This document shows positions 11,665-23,200 of a DNA stretch of 39,556 bases, piece after piece (the first letter of the stretch is position 1; each line of letters begins with the position of its first letter). The DNA is from Haplomitrium mnioides. Taxonomy: Eukaryota > Marchantiophyta > Haplomitriopsida > Calobryales. The position numbers and the translations under genes are program-made. The notes beneath the pieces were generated by a model. It did no database searches and was not told the origin of the DNA. It saw only the letters and a list, made by a program, of their open reading frames with translations. The DNA lies in the NCBI GenBank assembly GCA_049999725.1, contig JBNGIS010035646.1:1-39556 (forward strand), in the 5' to 3' direction.

Positions 11665-12720
11665 ATGCTGGAGATGGGCGACGCTCGAACGATGACGAAA
11701 AATAGCGACAGACATCAGACGTTACCACGCATAATGTGTGTGGTGTCGAGCCTCATTGTGGGCATGGGCGTCGTTTTGGGTGTAGCGCTTCTGGTGAAAC
11801 CGAAGCTCTTGGCCGAGTTTCTGCAGGAAACATTGGACTACCAGGTTAAGAGCGTGCCAGATTTCGACTCTTTCCTTCCGCAGATGAGTGAGGCGGAGTT
11901 GGCACGACGCTCAAGTGATGCAGCTTTTATTACCTTCTCTGGAAACGATGTCACAATTCATTGCCCTCGATGCAACTGCAGGAAACAACACTCGGAAGAC
12001 GAAGAAGATATCTTAGAAGCTGAGAACGAGCAGAAGAAGAATGCTGCTGTTGCATCGACTACTGTCAAGGTTTTGGTAGCGATTTTGACGACTCCGTCCT
12101 CGCTGGAACGCCGAAGCCTGTTGCGCTTGGCATACCAAGTGCAGAATAGTGCGACAGTGAGCATTCGATTCGTAATGCAGAAGCCCATGGATGATCAGGA
12201 TCGCACTCTCGTAGCGTTGGAAGCTCTCCTCTACGACGACCTCATCCTTCTGGATGGAGATAAGGACACCGTCAACGGCGTCGACCTTTTCCGTTACTTT
12301 GCCACGTTAGAACCACCTTACGACTACGTCATGCAAACGGATGCTGCCTCGTACGTTCGCACGGAGAATCTCTTGCGTCACGTGGAGAATCTACCACGTC
12401 AGAGTCTTTACTACGACTACAGCTCCGTACTTCCGTGCGCGAACGAGGACTCCCTCACCTGGTATTTGATGAGCTGGGACGTTGTTGTGGTTCTGCTTCG
12501 AAACTCCAGCTTCGGAAATTCGTTCGGCAAGAGTTTCCACCCGGCCGAGGCTCTCTTCTACGACCACCCCAACCACCGTAGCGCGTGCTCTCACTCTCTA
12601 GCTCCGGAAACCATTCTGGTTCGGCACGTCGAGACACAAGACCGGTGGCTTAGTTTGCTGACATTCTTCGAGAAGGAAGCGGTCTTCAATTCTCCACCAT
12701 CGCCATCGCCTCCCTCTTGA
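11665..12720 (+). CDS. GT31-family (beta-1,3-galactosyltransferase-like) type II membrane protein
   Basis: ATG 11665 gives 351 residues; the open frame extends further upstream but only from a TTG. A single hydrophobic segment at about 24-44 after a short basic N-terminus fits a Golgi type II anchor. The stem (45-130) contains a Cys pair region (CPRCNC) and an acidic stretch. The catalytic-like domain starts at about 134 (KVLVAILTTPSSLERRSLLR), with LVALEALLYDDLILLD (182-197), YDYVMQTDAASYVR (219-232), YLMSWDVV (267-274) and CSHSLAPETILVRH (308-321), all in the order expected for plant GT31 proteins. The family transfers galactose or a related hexose to glycans. Two things are odd: the DxD site, usually DDD or DAD in plant relatives, reads D226-A-A, and the usual acidic loop after the SWD motif is not evident. 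It may be an altered or inactive enzyme. Confidence 0.85.
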   Translation: MLEMGDARTMTKNSDRHQTLPRIMCVVSSLIVGMGVVLGVALLVKPKLLAEFLQETLDYQVKSVPDFDSFLPQMSEAELARRSSDAAFITFSGNDVTIHCPRCNCRKQHSEDEEDILEAENEQKKNAAVASTTVKVLVAILTTPSSLERRSLLRLAYQVQNSATVSIRFVMQKPMDDQDRTLVALEALLYDDLILLDGDKDTVNGVDLFRYFATLEPPYDYVMQTDAASYVRTENLLRHVENLPRQSLYYDYSSVLPCANEDSLTWYLMSWDVVVVLLRNSSFGNSFGKSFHPAEALFYDHPNHRSACSHSLAPETILVRHVETQDRWLSLLTFFEKEAVFNSPPSPSPPS

Positions 12721-14351
12721 ACTATCCCCACGAAGAATCCGATGAGCTTTGAATGCATCATCCATTGCTCATGGAAAGTTCTCCGTCGCGACGTTGTATG
12801 ATGCAAGCAATCAGTAAAACACTTTGTAAGTCAATCACATCTGCATGCATCCAAGTTTGCGAAATCTCCAATTGTTGATCTGGATCTTTGAAGTGTTCTG
12901 GACAGACGCAAATACTCTTGCCTACCAGGCAAATGTCTTCCACCGTTACGAAGCTGATGACACCAAGCACTAATGCACAATTCTATCCAGCGAGAAAAAT
13001 GAATGGGCTCCATCAGTAGCAAGTGCGATGTGATAAGGGATGAATCAGTTTTCACTGTAATTGTGTGACAAAAAGAGCCGAACCGCGCTTGCGGTTGTCC
13101 GGCTCCTTGCTTAAAGAACCTCCATCCATTTGATTACATATCATAGCCAACACGAAATGAACACTCCGTTGTTTCCAAGATCATGTAGTATTACAAAAGA
13201 CAGTGAAAAGATAGAGCTCCATCTCGTTATTGATGTCCGACTCATCGAGCATTTCTCTCTTTCTGGCTAGAATGTTAGGAATTCTTTGCCAAAAAGTCAC
13301 AGCTTCTAATTAGTCCAAGATAGTTGACGACGTTCTTCAATTATTTCAACGGTAGTTGACATTCTTCATTTGGCCCAGAGATTGCCCCAAAGGTTCACGG
13401 CTCGTACGTAATTTCAAGCGCTTCACGCTCAACATCTGCGATCCGCCATCTACCCGATTTCATACCAGTGCCCCCAACCCCCTCTCATCGGTCACGATGA
13501 GAGGTCCAACTCCCTCTGCCATCCGTATGCATTGTCGTTGATGAGCGCAATACTTCCGAGAGCTTTGCAGCCCATCCAGAACTGCAGCCTCTCTCTCCCC
13601 CTCTATCCAAAAATTGCAGCCCCTTGGTTCTCGCCTGGAGCACCATGCAAGAAGGGTACTGAGCGAAAGTGCTGCGGACAAAATTGCAGCTGCATCGCGA
13701 TTCTTCAGACAAGGGCTTCCTAGACGCAAACTCTGGTGGGAAAATTGCAGACCCTAGGCAGTTTCGTGCACCGCTTTGTCGAATATTTTAAAATGCCGCG
13801 TCACGTGGAATTTCGAGCTAGTGCAACGCGAACAGAATCCAAGAGTAAGTGCTTTGAAATTAAAATAAATTTCGTATTCCATTTGCCGAGTATGTTGTGC
13901 TCTACGACGACCAATTTCAATGCAGATCGAATTTTCACCACATTGTGCAAATGAGATTCCCTAATCGTATGAACTGTTTGCCAAGCAGTGAATCTCGAAT
14001 TCCTTCTTCATTACCCCGAAACTTCCTGGCTACTCCTCCACAGAGGTTATCGTCGTCGTCTGTCAGACCACTTAGTCTCAACCTGCCCACTGTTTTTTGT
14101 GGCTACGCTTTCGGGATCACATTGTTGGGATTCGACCACGCATTGGTTGTCGTCGGTCAAAACCTTGACCAAGGGAAAGACGAATGCCACGCTTTTACGT
14201 AGCGTGTTCGAGAAGGAAGCATTCCTATAACATACCATTCCCCATGCCATAACAGAACACCTCCAGTGGAGGAGGGGAGCGACCCTTCCTTTTATCGTTT
14301 GATTGTGAGCCTTCTGGGATTGCATTCTTGTTTTGAAGGAGCAACTTCAAG
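12721..14351. other. Intergenic region, GT31 3' flank to AAA-ATPase 5' flank
   Basis: No gene supported. Short open frames on both strands (for example 13460-13729 minus, 13988-14230 plus) start from non-ATG codons or lack recognisable domains. Any leader of the AAA-ATPase gene lies at the right end. Confidence 0.6.
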
Positions 14352-15761
14352 ATGGACATGGTGCAGATGTGGACTTGCTTCGGAATGATCATTGCTACGA
14401 TTTCTTTTCTGCAGAACATTGTTCCCACATCGTACCTCAACAACGTCAGCCTTACTTGGAAGTCGTGGCTCCATCGCTGGGCACCGTTCAGTCGTTTCAA
14501 CATTGCTGAATATGACAATTGCGATGCGAATGAGTTGTATGAGGACACCCATGTTTACTTGAGTTCCCTCACTGCTACAGGGGCTCAGTCTGTCAACGTG
14601 ACCAAGCTGAAGAATGAGAAATCCATTAGCTTCTGTCTCGCTAATGATCAGCTCATTACTGACATTTTCGAGGGATATAAGATGCAATGGGAGCATCTGA
14701 CCATAGAGCGGTCAAATGAAGTGTACAACAATGACGATTCCACCAGTGACACAAAGAGATCCTTCCATTTGCAAGTGCCTCGGATTGCCAAAGATTCCCT
14801 GGCACTGCGCTACATGGAATTCATAAGCAAGAGAGCAATTGACATCAGACGCAACACCTGTGAGTTGAAGCTGTATACGAACAAAAAGTACCCAGAGGAC
14901 AGGAAGCTTTGGAGTGCTGTGCCATTCCTCCACCCTTCTACATTCGACACCATCGCTTTTGATCCGGATTTGAAATCCAGAATCCTTGCTGATCTCGACG
15001 AATTCAAGAAAGCCGAAGAAGTTTATCGTCGTGTGGGCAAGGTGTGGAAGCGGGGCTATCTCTTGTATGGGCCGCCTGGCACTGGGAAGTCGAGTATGAT
15101 TGCTGCCATCGCTAATAAAATGAGGTATGACATCTACGATCTGGAGCTCACTGAAGTTGACTCCAACTCCCAACTACGCAAGCTTTTGATCGGCACGTCC
15201 AACAAGTCTATAATCGTCATTGAAGACATCGACTGCTCATTGGATTTGGTTGGGCAGAGAGATGGGGACACCGAAACGTCATCGCCTACCAAAAAACGTC
15301 CTCCCAAGGGTGGCGAGAAGAACAAGACTGATCCCAGCAGGGTCACTCTTTCTGGCTTGCTCAACTTCGTGGATGGGTTGTGGTCTTCTTGTGGGATGGA
15401 GCGCATCTTCATCTTCACAACTAACCATATGGAAAAGCTTGACGAGGCAATGCTGAGACCTGGAAGAATGGATATGCTTATCAACCTGGGCTACTGCTCC
15501 TTCCAAGCCCTCAAGATTCTAGTACAGAACTACATGCAGATCAGCGATCACCATCTTTATCCAACAATTGAGAAGCTCATGGCATCGTCCTTCGTTACCC
15601 CGGCCCAAATCACAGAAATTTTGATCAAGCATTACTCCGATCCTGACACGGGTTTAGAGAAAGTTATTCAAAAGCTTCGCTCTGCCCCGGTGCCACAGAA
15701 TAATAAACGACAGGATTCTAATCCAGTGAAAGATCCTTGTGACTCCCAAGAGAACGATTGA
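14352..15761 (+). CDS. BCS1-like AAA-ATPase, intronless
   Basis: ATG 14352 (context CAAGATGG) gives 469 residues with no introns. A hydrophobic N-terminal segment (about 9-24) is followed by an AAA-associated N-domain (about 28-130) typical of plant BCS1-like AAA-ATPases such as the Arabidopsis ASD and OM66/HSR4 group. The ATPase core runs from about 195 to 400: Walker A GPPGTGKSS (240-248), Walker B SIIVIEDIDCS (286-296), a basic insert (311-330) usual in this family, sensor-1 region FIFTTNH (353-359), and DEAMLRPGRMD (364-374) with the arginine fingers. The length matches relatives (about 450-520). Family members sit in mitochondrial outer membrane or ER and respond to stress or senescence signals; the location here is inferred. 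The tail after about 440 is polar and not conserved. All key residues are present, so it is probably active. Confidence 0.93.
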   Translation: MDMVQMWTCFGMIIATISFLQNIVPTSYLNNVSLTWKSWLHRWAPFSRFNIAEYDNCDANELYEDTHVYLSSLTATGAQSVNVTKLKNEKSISFCLANDQLITDIFEGYKMQWEHLTIERSNEVYNNDDSTSDTKRSFHLQVPRIAKDSLALRYMEFISKRAIDIRRNTCELKLYTNKKYPEDRKLWSAVPFLHPSTFDTIAFDPDLKSRILADLDEFKKAEEVYRRVGKVWKRGYLLYGPPGTGKSSMIAAIANKMRYDIYDLELTEVDSNSQLRKLLIGTSNKSIIVIEDIDCSLDLVGQRDGDTETSSPTKKRPPKGGEKNKTDPSRVTLSGLLNFVDGLWSSCGMERIFIFTTNHMEKLDEAMLRPGRMDMLINLGYCSFQALKILVQNYMQISDHHLYPTIEKLMASSFVTPAQITEILIKHYSDPDTGLEKVIQKLRSAPVPQNNKRQDSNPVKDPCDSQEND

Positions 15762-17880
15762 GCTTTCGCGACATAAAGCTTTTGCAAACATGATGAAGTG
15801 GGAGATCTATCAGAAATCGAGTTTGAACCAAGGACGGAAACATTTCCCATCAAAGTTAGGAGAGACCATTTTTACTCTGCTCGGTGGAGATCCGCTGCGC
15901 AGGTTGGCGAAAACATTTGGAAGGGAGCACAATTGCCTCCCACGAGTCCCGAGTTCCGGCAATAACACGATTTCAAGTAGATTTCATCTGCTGAAATTGA
16001 CTTGAGACAGAATCAACCAGAAACAAGGTGTTGGGTTTCTGAAATGCGATACTGAAGAGCTACTCCGTGAGAAATTTCTGAGGGCTGCGGGAGGCCTGAT
16101 AATTCAGACTCGATTGACACACGCTGGTCACGATTCTCAGGACAAAGAAATTTTGATAAGAGACGATGAAACAGGATCCTCATTGAATAAGATGGCAAGC
16201 TTGAGCAGAGTCGATTAATACAGCGACACATATTTCTTAAGAAAAGACTGGTCAGATCGACAATCCAATTGATCCAGTTGCTCAGTCTGATGAATGGCAC
16301 AAGCTACTGCAACATCAGTGGGCACGGGTGGATATGGTGTGGAGCTCCTGCCTCAGTCCTGAGGATCGATCCCTCCATTATGTTTTTCGGTTGGAAACCA
16401 TAGGCTTCAACGGTCAACCAAGGAGAAGCATTGACCTCAGTTACCCATCTGACAACAAAAATCCAGTGGAATGGTGGGCAGAGAAGGGAAAAAAGTGTGA
16501 ATCCCAATCGGTGTTTCGACTAGTCTGGCAGCATTGAAGATCATTGAAGACCCATTGCAAAATCCGCCGGAGGCGGTTGAGTGGGAAAGTTGTGCAAGAA
16601 AAAAGAATCTTAGCTGGTGCATTGTCGTCAGCTTTGTTGGAACCCATCAGGGACTTGCTTTCATCTCCAACGAAGGTCCTGCCGTAAGAGTGCTAAATAG
16701 TATGTGAGATCTGGATACGGTGACCGGCCATGAATGCCACACAAGTGAGTGAGTGATTCAGATGGAGAGACTAAAACATTCATTGCACTAAATAAAACTC
16801 CTTGATGCTTCAACAGTTTCCACCTTAACTAAAAGAACACGGTTTTATTTAATAACTAACATTCACGATGTACCGCCAGCAACAACTATGCAGTTCAAAT
16901 ATACGGCACTGGGATTACACCCACTTGAAAAGTGATGTCAGCATCAAGTTTTCTCGGTAAAACAAGGATTGCCCCCAGCTACAAAGATTCAGGATTTCAC
17001 TCCAGGAGTGGTGAAAATACGTGCAGTAAGTACTGGACTGTGGTTTCATCAAGGTCTTCTAAGACTTCCACTGTACGACAGGTTAAATTCACGACCTCAC
17101 TCCAACTTTTAGGAACGTTCTTGCTGCTTGATTTTGTACAAACATGTCAGCAGCAGACAGCAACTCCAGCCACCAACTCACACAAAGTGATTGTAAATCA
17201 AAGTCTGTTCCAGACATCCACTTACACTCAGCAAGGCACAAACAACCGGCGATCCCCATCATGAATCTCAATACACTTCATTCTGGCCAAGCACTAACAG
17301 TTCGTGCACAGGTGGTTCATGTAGGAAAAATGTTCTGTCAACTCTTTACAGCCAGCTTCTGTGGCAGATCTGTGCACAATGCAGCATATTCAACTTCTGT
17401 ACAATTCAAAGGCACTAAGAATTGCAACCACGAGTTCTAACACACAAGTGTATTGAATTGAATCAAGTCCCACAAATGCCCAAGGAAACAGGGGCCGAGT
17501 ACAACGAGCACCCAGGTGCCGAGTAAAGTAGCAACAAAACATAAAAACCGTGGACAGTACTCAGAAAGAAGAACGTGGAAAGAGCCCTAAACCCACAAAG
17601 CAATGTACACTGACTCAAAATCTTCATGCAAGCAACGTTCTCGATGCTTGATTTTGGAGAAACAGTTGGAGCAGTGCAGACAGAAGGCAGTGCGGTGCAC
17701 TACTCCTTCACTCACTTTGTCTGCACAAAGTGATGGCAATCATGAATCTCAAGAGACTTCATCTTGTCACACTTCATCATGTTGGCAATATAATCGCTTT
17801 GTTATCATAGTTATCACAAGAGCTTCCTCTAGAAACTTGATTCACCATCAACTGTTTGAAGTCACCTGATCTTCATCTGG
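15762..17880. other. Intergenic region with no supported gene
   Basis: Short frames only, none with a family I recognise. Two diverged copies of one sequence are visible: about 17113-17290 and about 17635-17770 share TGCTTGATTTTG, ACACAAAGTGAT and CATGAATCTCAA in the same order about 500 bp apart. This may be an old duplication or relic of a mobile element. Confidence 0.5.
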
Positions 17881-17889
17881 AATACTTGA

Positions 17890-18340
17890 ATAATGAAATG
17901 CAGCATATTAAACTAATGGACATAGCAAAACCACTTAGCTTTGTAACCAAGAATTTCAACATACATCTCCAATAACTAGTATAAGACAATTCTCTCATAA
18001 GAAATTCCAACAATACATAGTATAAGACAAATAACTCACATGCAAAAGCAACAACTAATATAATACAACTACCTCACAAGTAATTCCAACATACTACGAC
18101 AATATGTCCTACACATTCACATGGCTACACAACTTACATAGTAGACATACATTCCATCACAAGCACAAACATACAACTTACAACAATAGAGAATGGCAAA
18201 AAGTTGAGGCTCAAACTCACACATCCACTAAAACCTACAATAAAAAAAATTTACAAGCTTGACTTGCAATTACTTCATGACTCAATCAATCCCAAAGTAA
18301 TAAGATCGATTCAACATAAAACCAATTGTAATAGTATAAG
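17890..18340. repeat. AT-rich imperfect direct repeats left of the small LTR
   Basis: Three loose copies of a sequence with CTCA(T/C)AAG, then AATTCCAACA, then (T/A)GTATAAGACAA occur within 17960-18110, about 50-80 bp apart. The rest is A/C-rich on this strand and non-coding. It could be a decayed flank of the neighbouring retroelement; I see no gene. Confidence 0.4.
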
Positions 18341-18344
18341 TACT

Positions 18345-18799
18345 ATGTTGTGCTATTTATAAGACAATAGAGAAGAGTTAAGTAAGTGGTAGAGGGTCAC
18401 TTTTAGGGTTGATTTGAGATAAGATTATATGCCTTCAAAGTTACTTCTAGTGTTTTTAGGGTTCAAATTAGAAGTGACTTCTAAGTGAGCAATTTTAGGG
18501 TTGAAATTGGAAGTGAATTATAAGTGAAGAAAGAGGATGACCCCTCCTCCTCTTGTATAAATAGAATGGCTTCATAGCCGCACTACTTATTATGGTGTTC
18601 CTCTCGAATCACTTGGGTTCTTTGGTTGTTTGGCTTTTGCTTGCACTCGTGGTCTTAGCTTGGGCCTTGAATTGCATAACTCTAGTAGAGTTATCTTGTT
18701 GTGGCTTTGCTTGCCTTATTGGTATTTGATTGAAGAACTCTATTAGAGTTCATTATGAGTTTCTACTTATTTGGATTTGGTCCTTGAGATTCTTTTGCA
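18345..18799 (+). mobile_element. Small LTR of a decayed retrotransposon (left edge uncertain)
   Basis: The right edge is firm: the LTR ends ...TTTTGCA at 18799, one base before an initiator-Met tRNA primer site. It contains a TATA box (18556-18563) about 240 bp from the end, as expected for an LTR promoter. A left edge near TGTTGTGC at about 18345 is a guess based on a TG start; the partner LTR is not seen in the window, so it cannot be set by comparison. Confidence 0.6.
18556..18563 (+). promoter_or_regulatory. TATA box in the small LTR
   Basis: TATAAATA after a CT-rich stretch (CCCCTCCTCCTCTTG), within the LTR and about 240 bp before its end. Confidence 0.5.
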
Positions 18800-18800
18800 T

Positions 18801-18812
18801 TGGTATCAGAGC
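18801..18812 (+). other. Primer binding site, initiator Met tRNA
   Basis: TGGTATCAGAGC is the classic plant retrotransposon primer site, complementary to the 3' end of initiator methionine tRNA. It lies one base after the CA that closes the LTR. Confidence 0.9.
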
Positions 18813-18840
18813 TACGGGTTAGTTTTTGGTGGTGAGTTAC

Positions 18841-19494
18841 ATGGATAATCAAGAGGTGGTGGTTCAAGCAATAGAACAATGGCTTGAACATCTTTCACGT
18901 CTTTTGGAAGAAAGATGAAAGAAAGAGAAACTTTTCGAAAAGAAGAGAGTTATGGGCGATTTCCAATACCAAAAGCATATGATGGGAGTATAGTTTGTGG
19001 TACATGTAAGAACTTCATATTTGTTTGTGAACAATATTTTGAAGCTACAAACTTTAGAGAAGATAGTCGACGAATTCTATTTGCGGCAAGTTAATTAGAG
19101 GAAGTTGCAAAGACTTGGTAGAGATATCAAATAGAATAAGCACAACATGGATTTGATGCCTCTATTGTTTCTTGGTGTGAATTCAATTAAGCGGTGATTT
19201 CAAGATTTAGGGTTCTAAATGCTTAAAAATAGCAAGAGATCAACTGGTCGAATTGAATCAACTGGGTACAGTAAGAAGCTATGTTAAACATTTTCAAGAT
19301 ACAATTATGTAAGTTTTTGATCTAAGAGAAGAAAAAGCACTAAACTGTTTTGTTCGGAGATTGAAGCCTCGTATGAGAATGGAAGTTGCAATGAGAGAGC
19401 CTACTCAATTAGAAGAAGAAATGTGTATAGCGGAGCAACATGACTCACTACTTACTACTAAAGAAGCTAGGTCGCGTATGCAACTATTTAAATA
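18841..19494 (+). pseudogene. Decayed gag of an LTR retrotransposon (probably Ty3/gypsy)
   Basis: An ATG at 18841 lies 29 bp after the primer site and opens a gag-like frame. A stop (TGA, 18916-18918) and a frame change near it follow. The next frame carries a recognisable capsid-type gag sequence (KAYDGSIVCGT, EQYFEA, RRILFAAS, EEVAKTW, ISRFR), with several TAG and TAA codons inside, some in places where Gln is expected. A further frame change near 19220 leads to the C-terminal half (RSYVKHF, ALNCFVRRLKPRM, TQLEEEM). No zinc knuckle, protease or polymerase follows. It cannot make a full Gag. Confidence 0.8.
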
Positions 19495-19874
19495 ACGTAC
19501 TCAAAACTTTGCAAGCTGTAATAGAATCAAAATTCCGAAAAGAACTCTTAAGGTACCTTGTTCCATCTTAGTGGTATGATTGAGGAGCATGTCACAACAT
19601 TCCATGTAGTTTTCTATTTTTAGGCATTTTAAGTTTTTCGTCTTTTTGTGCCTTAGTATATAAGGCCATGTACTCTCATCGAAAGGTTATCTTTCAATGT
19701 CTCATTTTGTTTATGAACCAAGATGAGAGCTATGGTATTGCAATTCTTAGAGAAGCGTGGATTCTTTGTGACCAAAGGTGCGCTGGTTCTGATATCGGAA
19801 GATCAACACACACTATTTGGGAATTTCTTCGAGAAGGTATCACTCGAAGAAAAGCACAACGAAAGATTTGTGAG
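19495..19874 (+). other. Fragment left of the large element, with a split coding-like frame
   Basis: Holds an LTR-promoter-like stretch (TATATAAGG near 19658) and an ATG-started frame at 19723-19874 with no known domain. The frame is interrupted by the LTR at 19875. Taking out the large element and one target copy would let it run on to a stop at 34111-34113. I do not recognise a family. Confidence 0.4.
19870..19874 (+). repeat. Target site duplication, left copy (GTGAG)
   Basis: Five bases directly before the LTR start TGTCAG. They match the five bases after the 3' LTR (ATGAG, 34051-34055) in four of five positions. Confidence 0.75.
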
Positions 19875-20205
19875 TGTCAGCCAGTGCTTTGGAGCACTCA
19901 AGCAGAATTCACGAAATCAGAAGCATCAGCAACACAATAATCCTTGGCAAGTGTGAGGGCCTTTCAGGAACCACGGATTGCCCTCAAACAGCTACAAAGA
20001 GCAGGGCGCATGAGTCCTGGGAGGGAAACCGGATCATGGCGGAAGAGATGAGGAGGGAATCGGGATCGCTAGCCAGGGGAGGGGCTCTATTTCAAAATTC
20101 GAAGCACGATAATGAGAGCCCGTGTGTGAGAGGGGAATGCGGGAATTGGAGCCTGGGAAGAAGGAAGAGAGCGACCACCTACAGCGAAGCGATCGCAGGA
20201 GGAAG

Positions 20206-20210
20206 AGGAA
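20206..20210 (+). repeat. Target site duplication of the solo LTR, left copy (AGGAA)
   Basis: Identical to 23676-23680. The 3' LTR of the host element has this AGGAA only once, at the matching place. Confidence 0.9.
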
Positions 20211-23200
20211 TGTTGGTCGGGTGTGTCTGAGTTTTTCCATTTTATGTGATTTCGGAGTTTCCAAGCCTGGTGGATTCCTTCAGTTTGTGTTAGCCTATTG
20301 TGTTTTAGTGTATTTTATTGTTTTATTGTTGTTATGCCAACCTTGCACCTTTCTCCTCTTTCCTCTTTCCCTTCTCTTCCTTTCTTTTCTACCTTTCCCT
20401 ATGGATGTCATGAATCCTGCAAGCCAAGGGGGAGCCCTGTGGAATCCAGAGGAGTCAGGCAAGAAGGCTAGCAGGGGGATAAAAGGAACTTACAGCAACG
20501 GGATAGAGGCAGGGCTGACAAGGGGGAACAAAAGGGATCAAGGAGATGTGAAAGTCGGGATCCAGAACGGAGGAGCCAACAGTTTGGACCACTGCATCCT
20601 CAATTCGCAACCATTCAGGGTGTGCCATATCTTGATGGAGAGAAGAGCTCGAGGCGATCGCAGGGCAATTTGAATCGAAGAGAATAAAGCAGAACTAAGG
20701 AAGAACGACCTTCGGGAAGTTAATCGACAACCGCAGCCCCGAGGAGTCCGTGGAGCGCTGCGGAAACGTGGCGGCTCCCAGGGGTCCGAAGAGTTTGACG
20801 GGATCTCGCCTCCCTACATGGAGATCCCCAGTTAAGGGGGATCCAATCAGCCTCCCTATGTGGGTTCCCCACTTAACAGGGATCCGTGAAGGAAGGTCCG
20901 ACGGGTCAGAAGTGATGGCGAAACAGGGATAATAAGCGAAGCAGTGACCAAACAAAGAGGTGACTTGTCACTATTCCGGCGGCATGGAGGGTTGCTTAAA
21001 GGCTAAGCAAGAAGGGCGAAGCGACAACCTATCACAATTTCGGAGCTTGGGAGAGTCCGTGGGGCACTGCGGAAACGTGGCATCCTCGGCGCACTTAACA
21101 GAAATTGAGGACATGTGGCAGTCCCAGGGAGTCCGGGGACAGTCAGGTGGGAATGAGCAGGCCCCGCAAAACTTAACGGGGTTTAGACTTCCTAAGTGGG
21201 GTTCCCCAGTTTAAAGGGTTCCGATCCGTCCTACGATGTGGGGCGCTCAGCTAACAGGGATCCGTTGGATTCACAAGCGGGGACAGCGACGAAAAGGTGA
21301 TCTGTTAATGATCCGGCCAGTAGAAGAAGCAAGGGATCAAGAGCCGAAAGGGCGACCTATTGCAGTTCCAACATTGGCGAGGACAAAAGTTTGACGGGGT
21401 GCGTTGAAAGTTCGAAGGGGATCCATAGAGAGTATGCCATAGTTCTTATATCAAGCGCAGGAAGGAGTTAAGCGAAGGAAGCCTCCGTTCTTATTGCGAG
21501 CGAATGCTGAAACAATGATAACAAATAACCTTCTTACTCAGCGAAGGACTATTTTGCGGATGACGTGGCATCCGCGGAAGAGGAGTCAGCGCGGGTCAAC
21601 CGCGGAATCCAGTCAACTACGACGGTCCGCCTACCCCTTTGCGGGGCGGCGTCAAACGGCGCGGCAACAGATGACGTGGCGGTATTCCGACAATCGATGG
21701 TAGGGTTCTGAAAGGCGACTGTGGGGTTCCGCGAAGCGACGGCGGGGCTACGAGAAGCGACGGCTAGGTTCTAAGGAATTTTCGAAAACGTGGCGCTCAT
21801 GCGGGCCTCTAGGAATCTGCAGGAGTATTAGAGATTCCTTGGGAATCTTGAGCTTTGCGGATGATGTGGCACCTCTGCAGGATCTGGGAATCCACGGGAA
21901 TATTAGAGATCCCTCGGGAACCTTGAGACTTACGAATCCAACGGACTACCCTAACTCGCCACATGTTAGCTGCCCAACGTCCGTGGAATCTCACTGGTTT
22001 CCGTGTCTGAGGAATTCAACAGGCTCCTCCGACGCGCCACCTGTTAGCTACCTGGCATCCGAAGGATCTCACGGGTGGTCAAGCTAAAACGAGGAAAAAA
22101 CAAAAGCAAAAAGTTATGCCGATTCAAATGCGGATTGCGAGAGCTACAGGTGTCGGTTTCGCGTGAAATTAGTCTTGTTGGAAAGAAAACGACAAGGCGC
22201 AGCTGTTGGTGTCATTTTTAGATTCTGAATTTGGTAAGAAACCCACCTACAAGCCATGTAAAAAGGCGGGATACACCTCTCAGTCGTGGGATAAGTGAAA
22301 CAGGGACTTCCAAGGAAGGGCGGTGATGAATCATTGAGGCTGGAGGGGAAATAAGTGCGGGGATAGACTACCTCGCTTTGAAGCTACGGGGATTGTTTTT
22401 TGGTGCAGAGAAAGCAGCGGGATATGAAGGAGAGAGTTCTGGTGAGACCTTGGGTGAAGTGGGTGGACTCGTGAAGGAAGGCCATCACAGGGTGGAGGTG
22501 GACTGAGGAGGTGTTGGGAATCGCTAAGTAGGAGGCTCTAGAGGCTCAAACTACTCATGTGTACTCACATTTGAAGGCGGACCAACATTTAGAGGTGGAC
22601 CAACACTTAGAGAAGAAGAGGACTCTTTCGGTTTGTATTTCATGAGGGGCAGCCAAGGGGGGGTCTTGGTGTCGCCTCAACTTTAGTTTGTGCAGGAGAT
22701 CAGTCCCAACAACATTCAGAGAGGGTTGTTGGTATTACAATCTTGTGGAGAAGGGAGAGGAGTGGCCACGTTAGCGCCTGCGAAATGCGTGGAAAATCCA
22801 GCCAATTCTCGGGTGGAGTGGGTGATCCAAAAGCTGGGAGGGCTGTCTTCCAAAGGTGGAAGTTAAAGAAAACTTCTTCCAAGCATGAGGAAGTAAATTC
22901 AGGGCTTCTTGCGAGGGAAGTTGAAAAACTATCTGGTTAAGAGTGCGTGGGTGAGGAGTAAGAGGAAGGCTGGAGTTGCAGAAGGAAAGTTGGAGGAGAG
23001 ATTGGGTCTTGAGAGGTGAACAAGGCATGTAATGTTGGCAGGACATGGAGTAGGTGTAGGTGTGTCTATGTTTATGTGTGTTGTTTGATTCGTGTTCTAT
23101 TTGTAAATTGGTGAGGTTCTTAGTTTTACAGGGCCTGCATTCCATTTATCAGGTCTTGAGGATACCCTGGACAGGGGAAGTCAGGAATAACATCATTGTA

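Noticed and set aside
13460-13729. 89-codon minus-strand frame
   Set aside because: No domain, overlapped by frames on the other strand, and no sign of exon structure.
14207-14227. Possible duplicated end of the GT31 gene (FEKEA)
   Set aside because: Only about 14 identical bases are shared with 12668; such a match is expected by chance in a window this size.
20401-20673. 90-codon ATG frame inside the solo LTR
   Set aside because: LTRs often hold chance frames; no domain and no matching frame seen in the related LTR.
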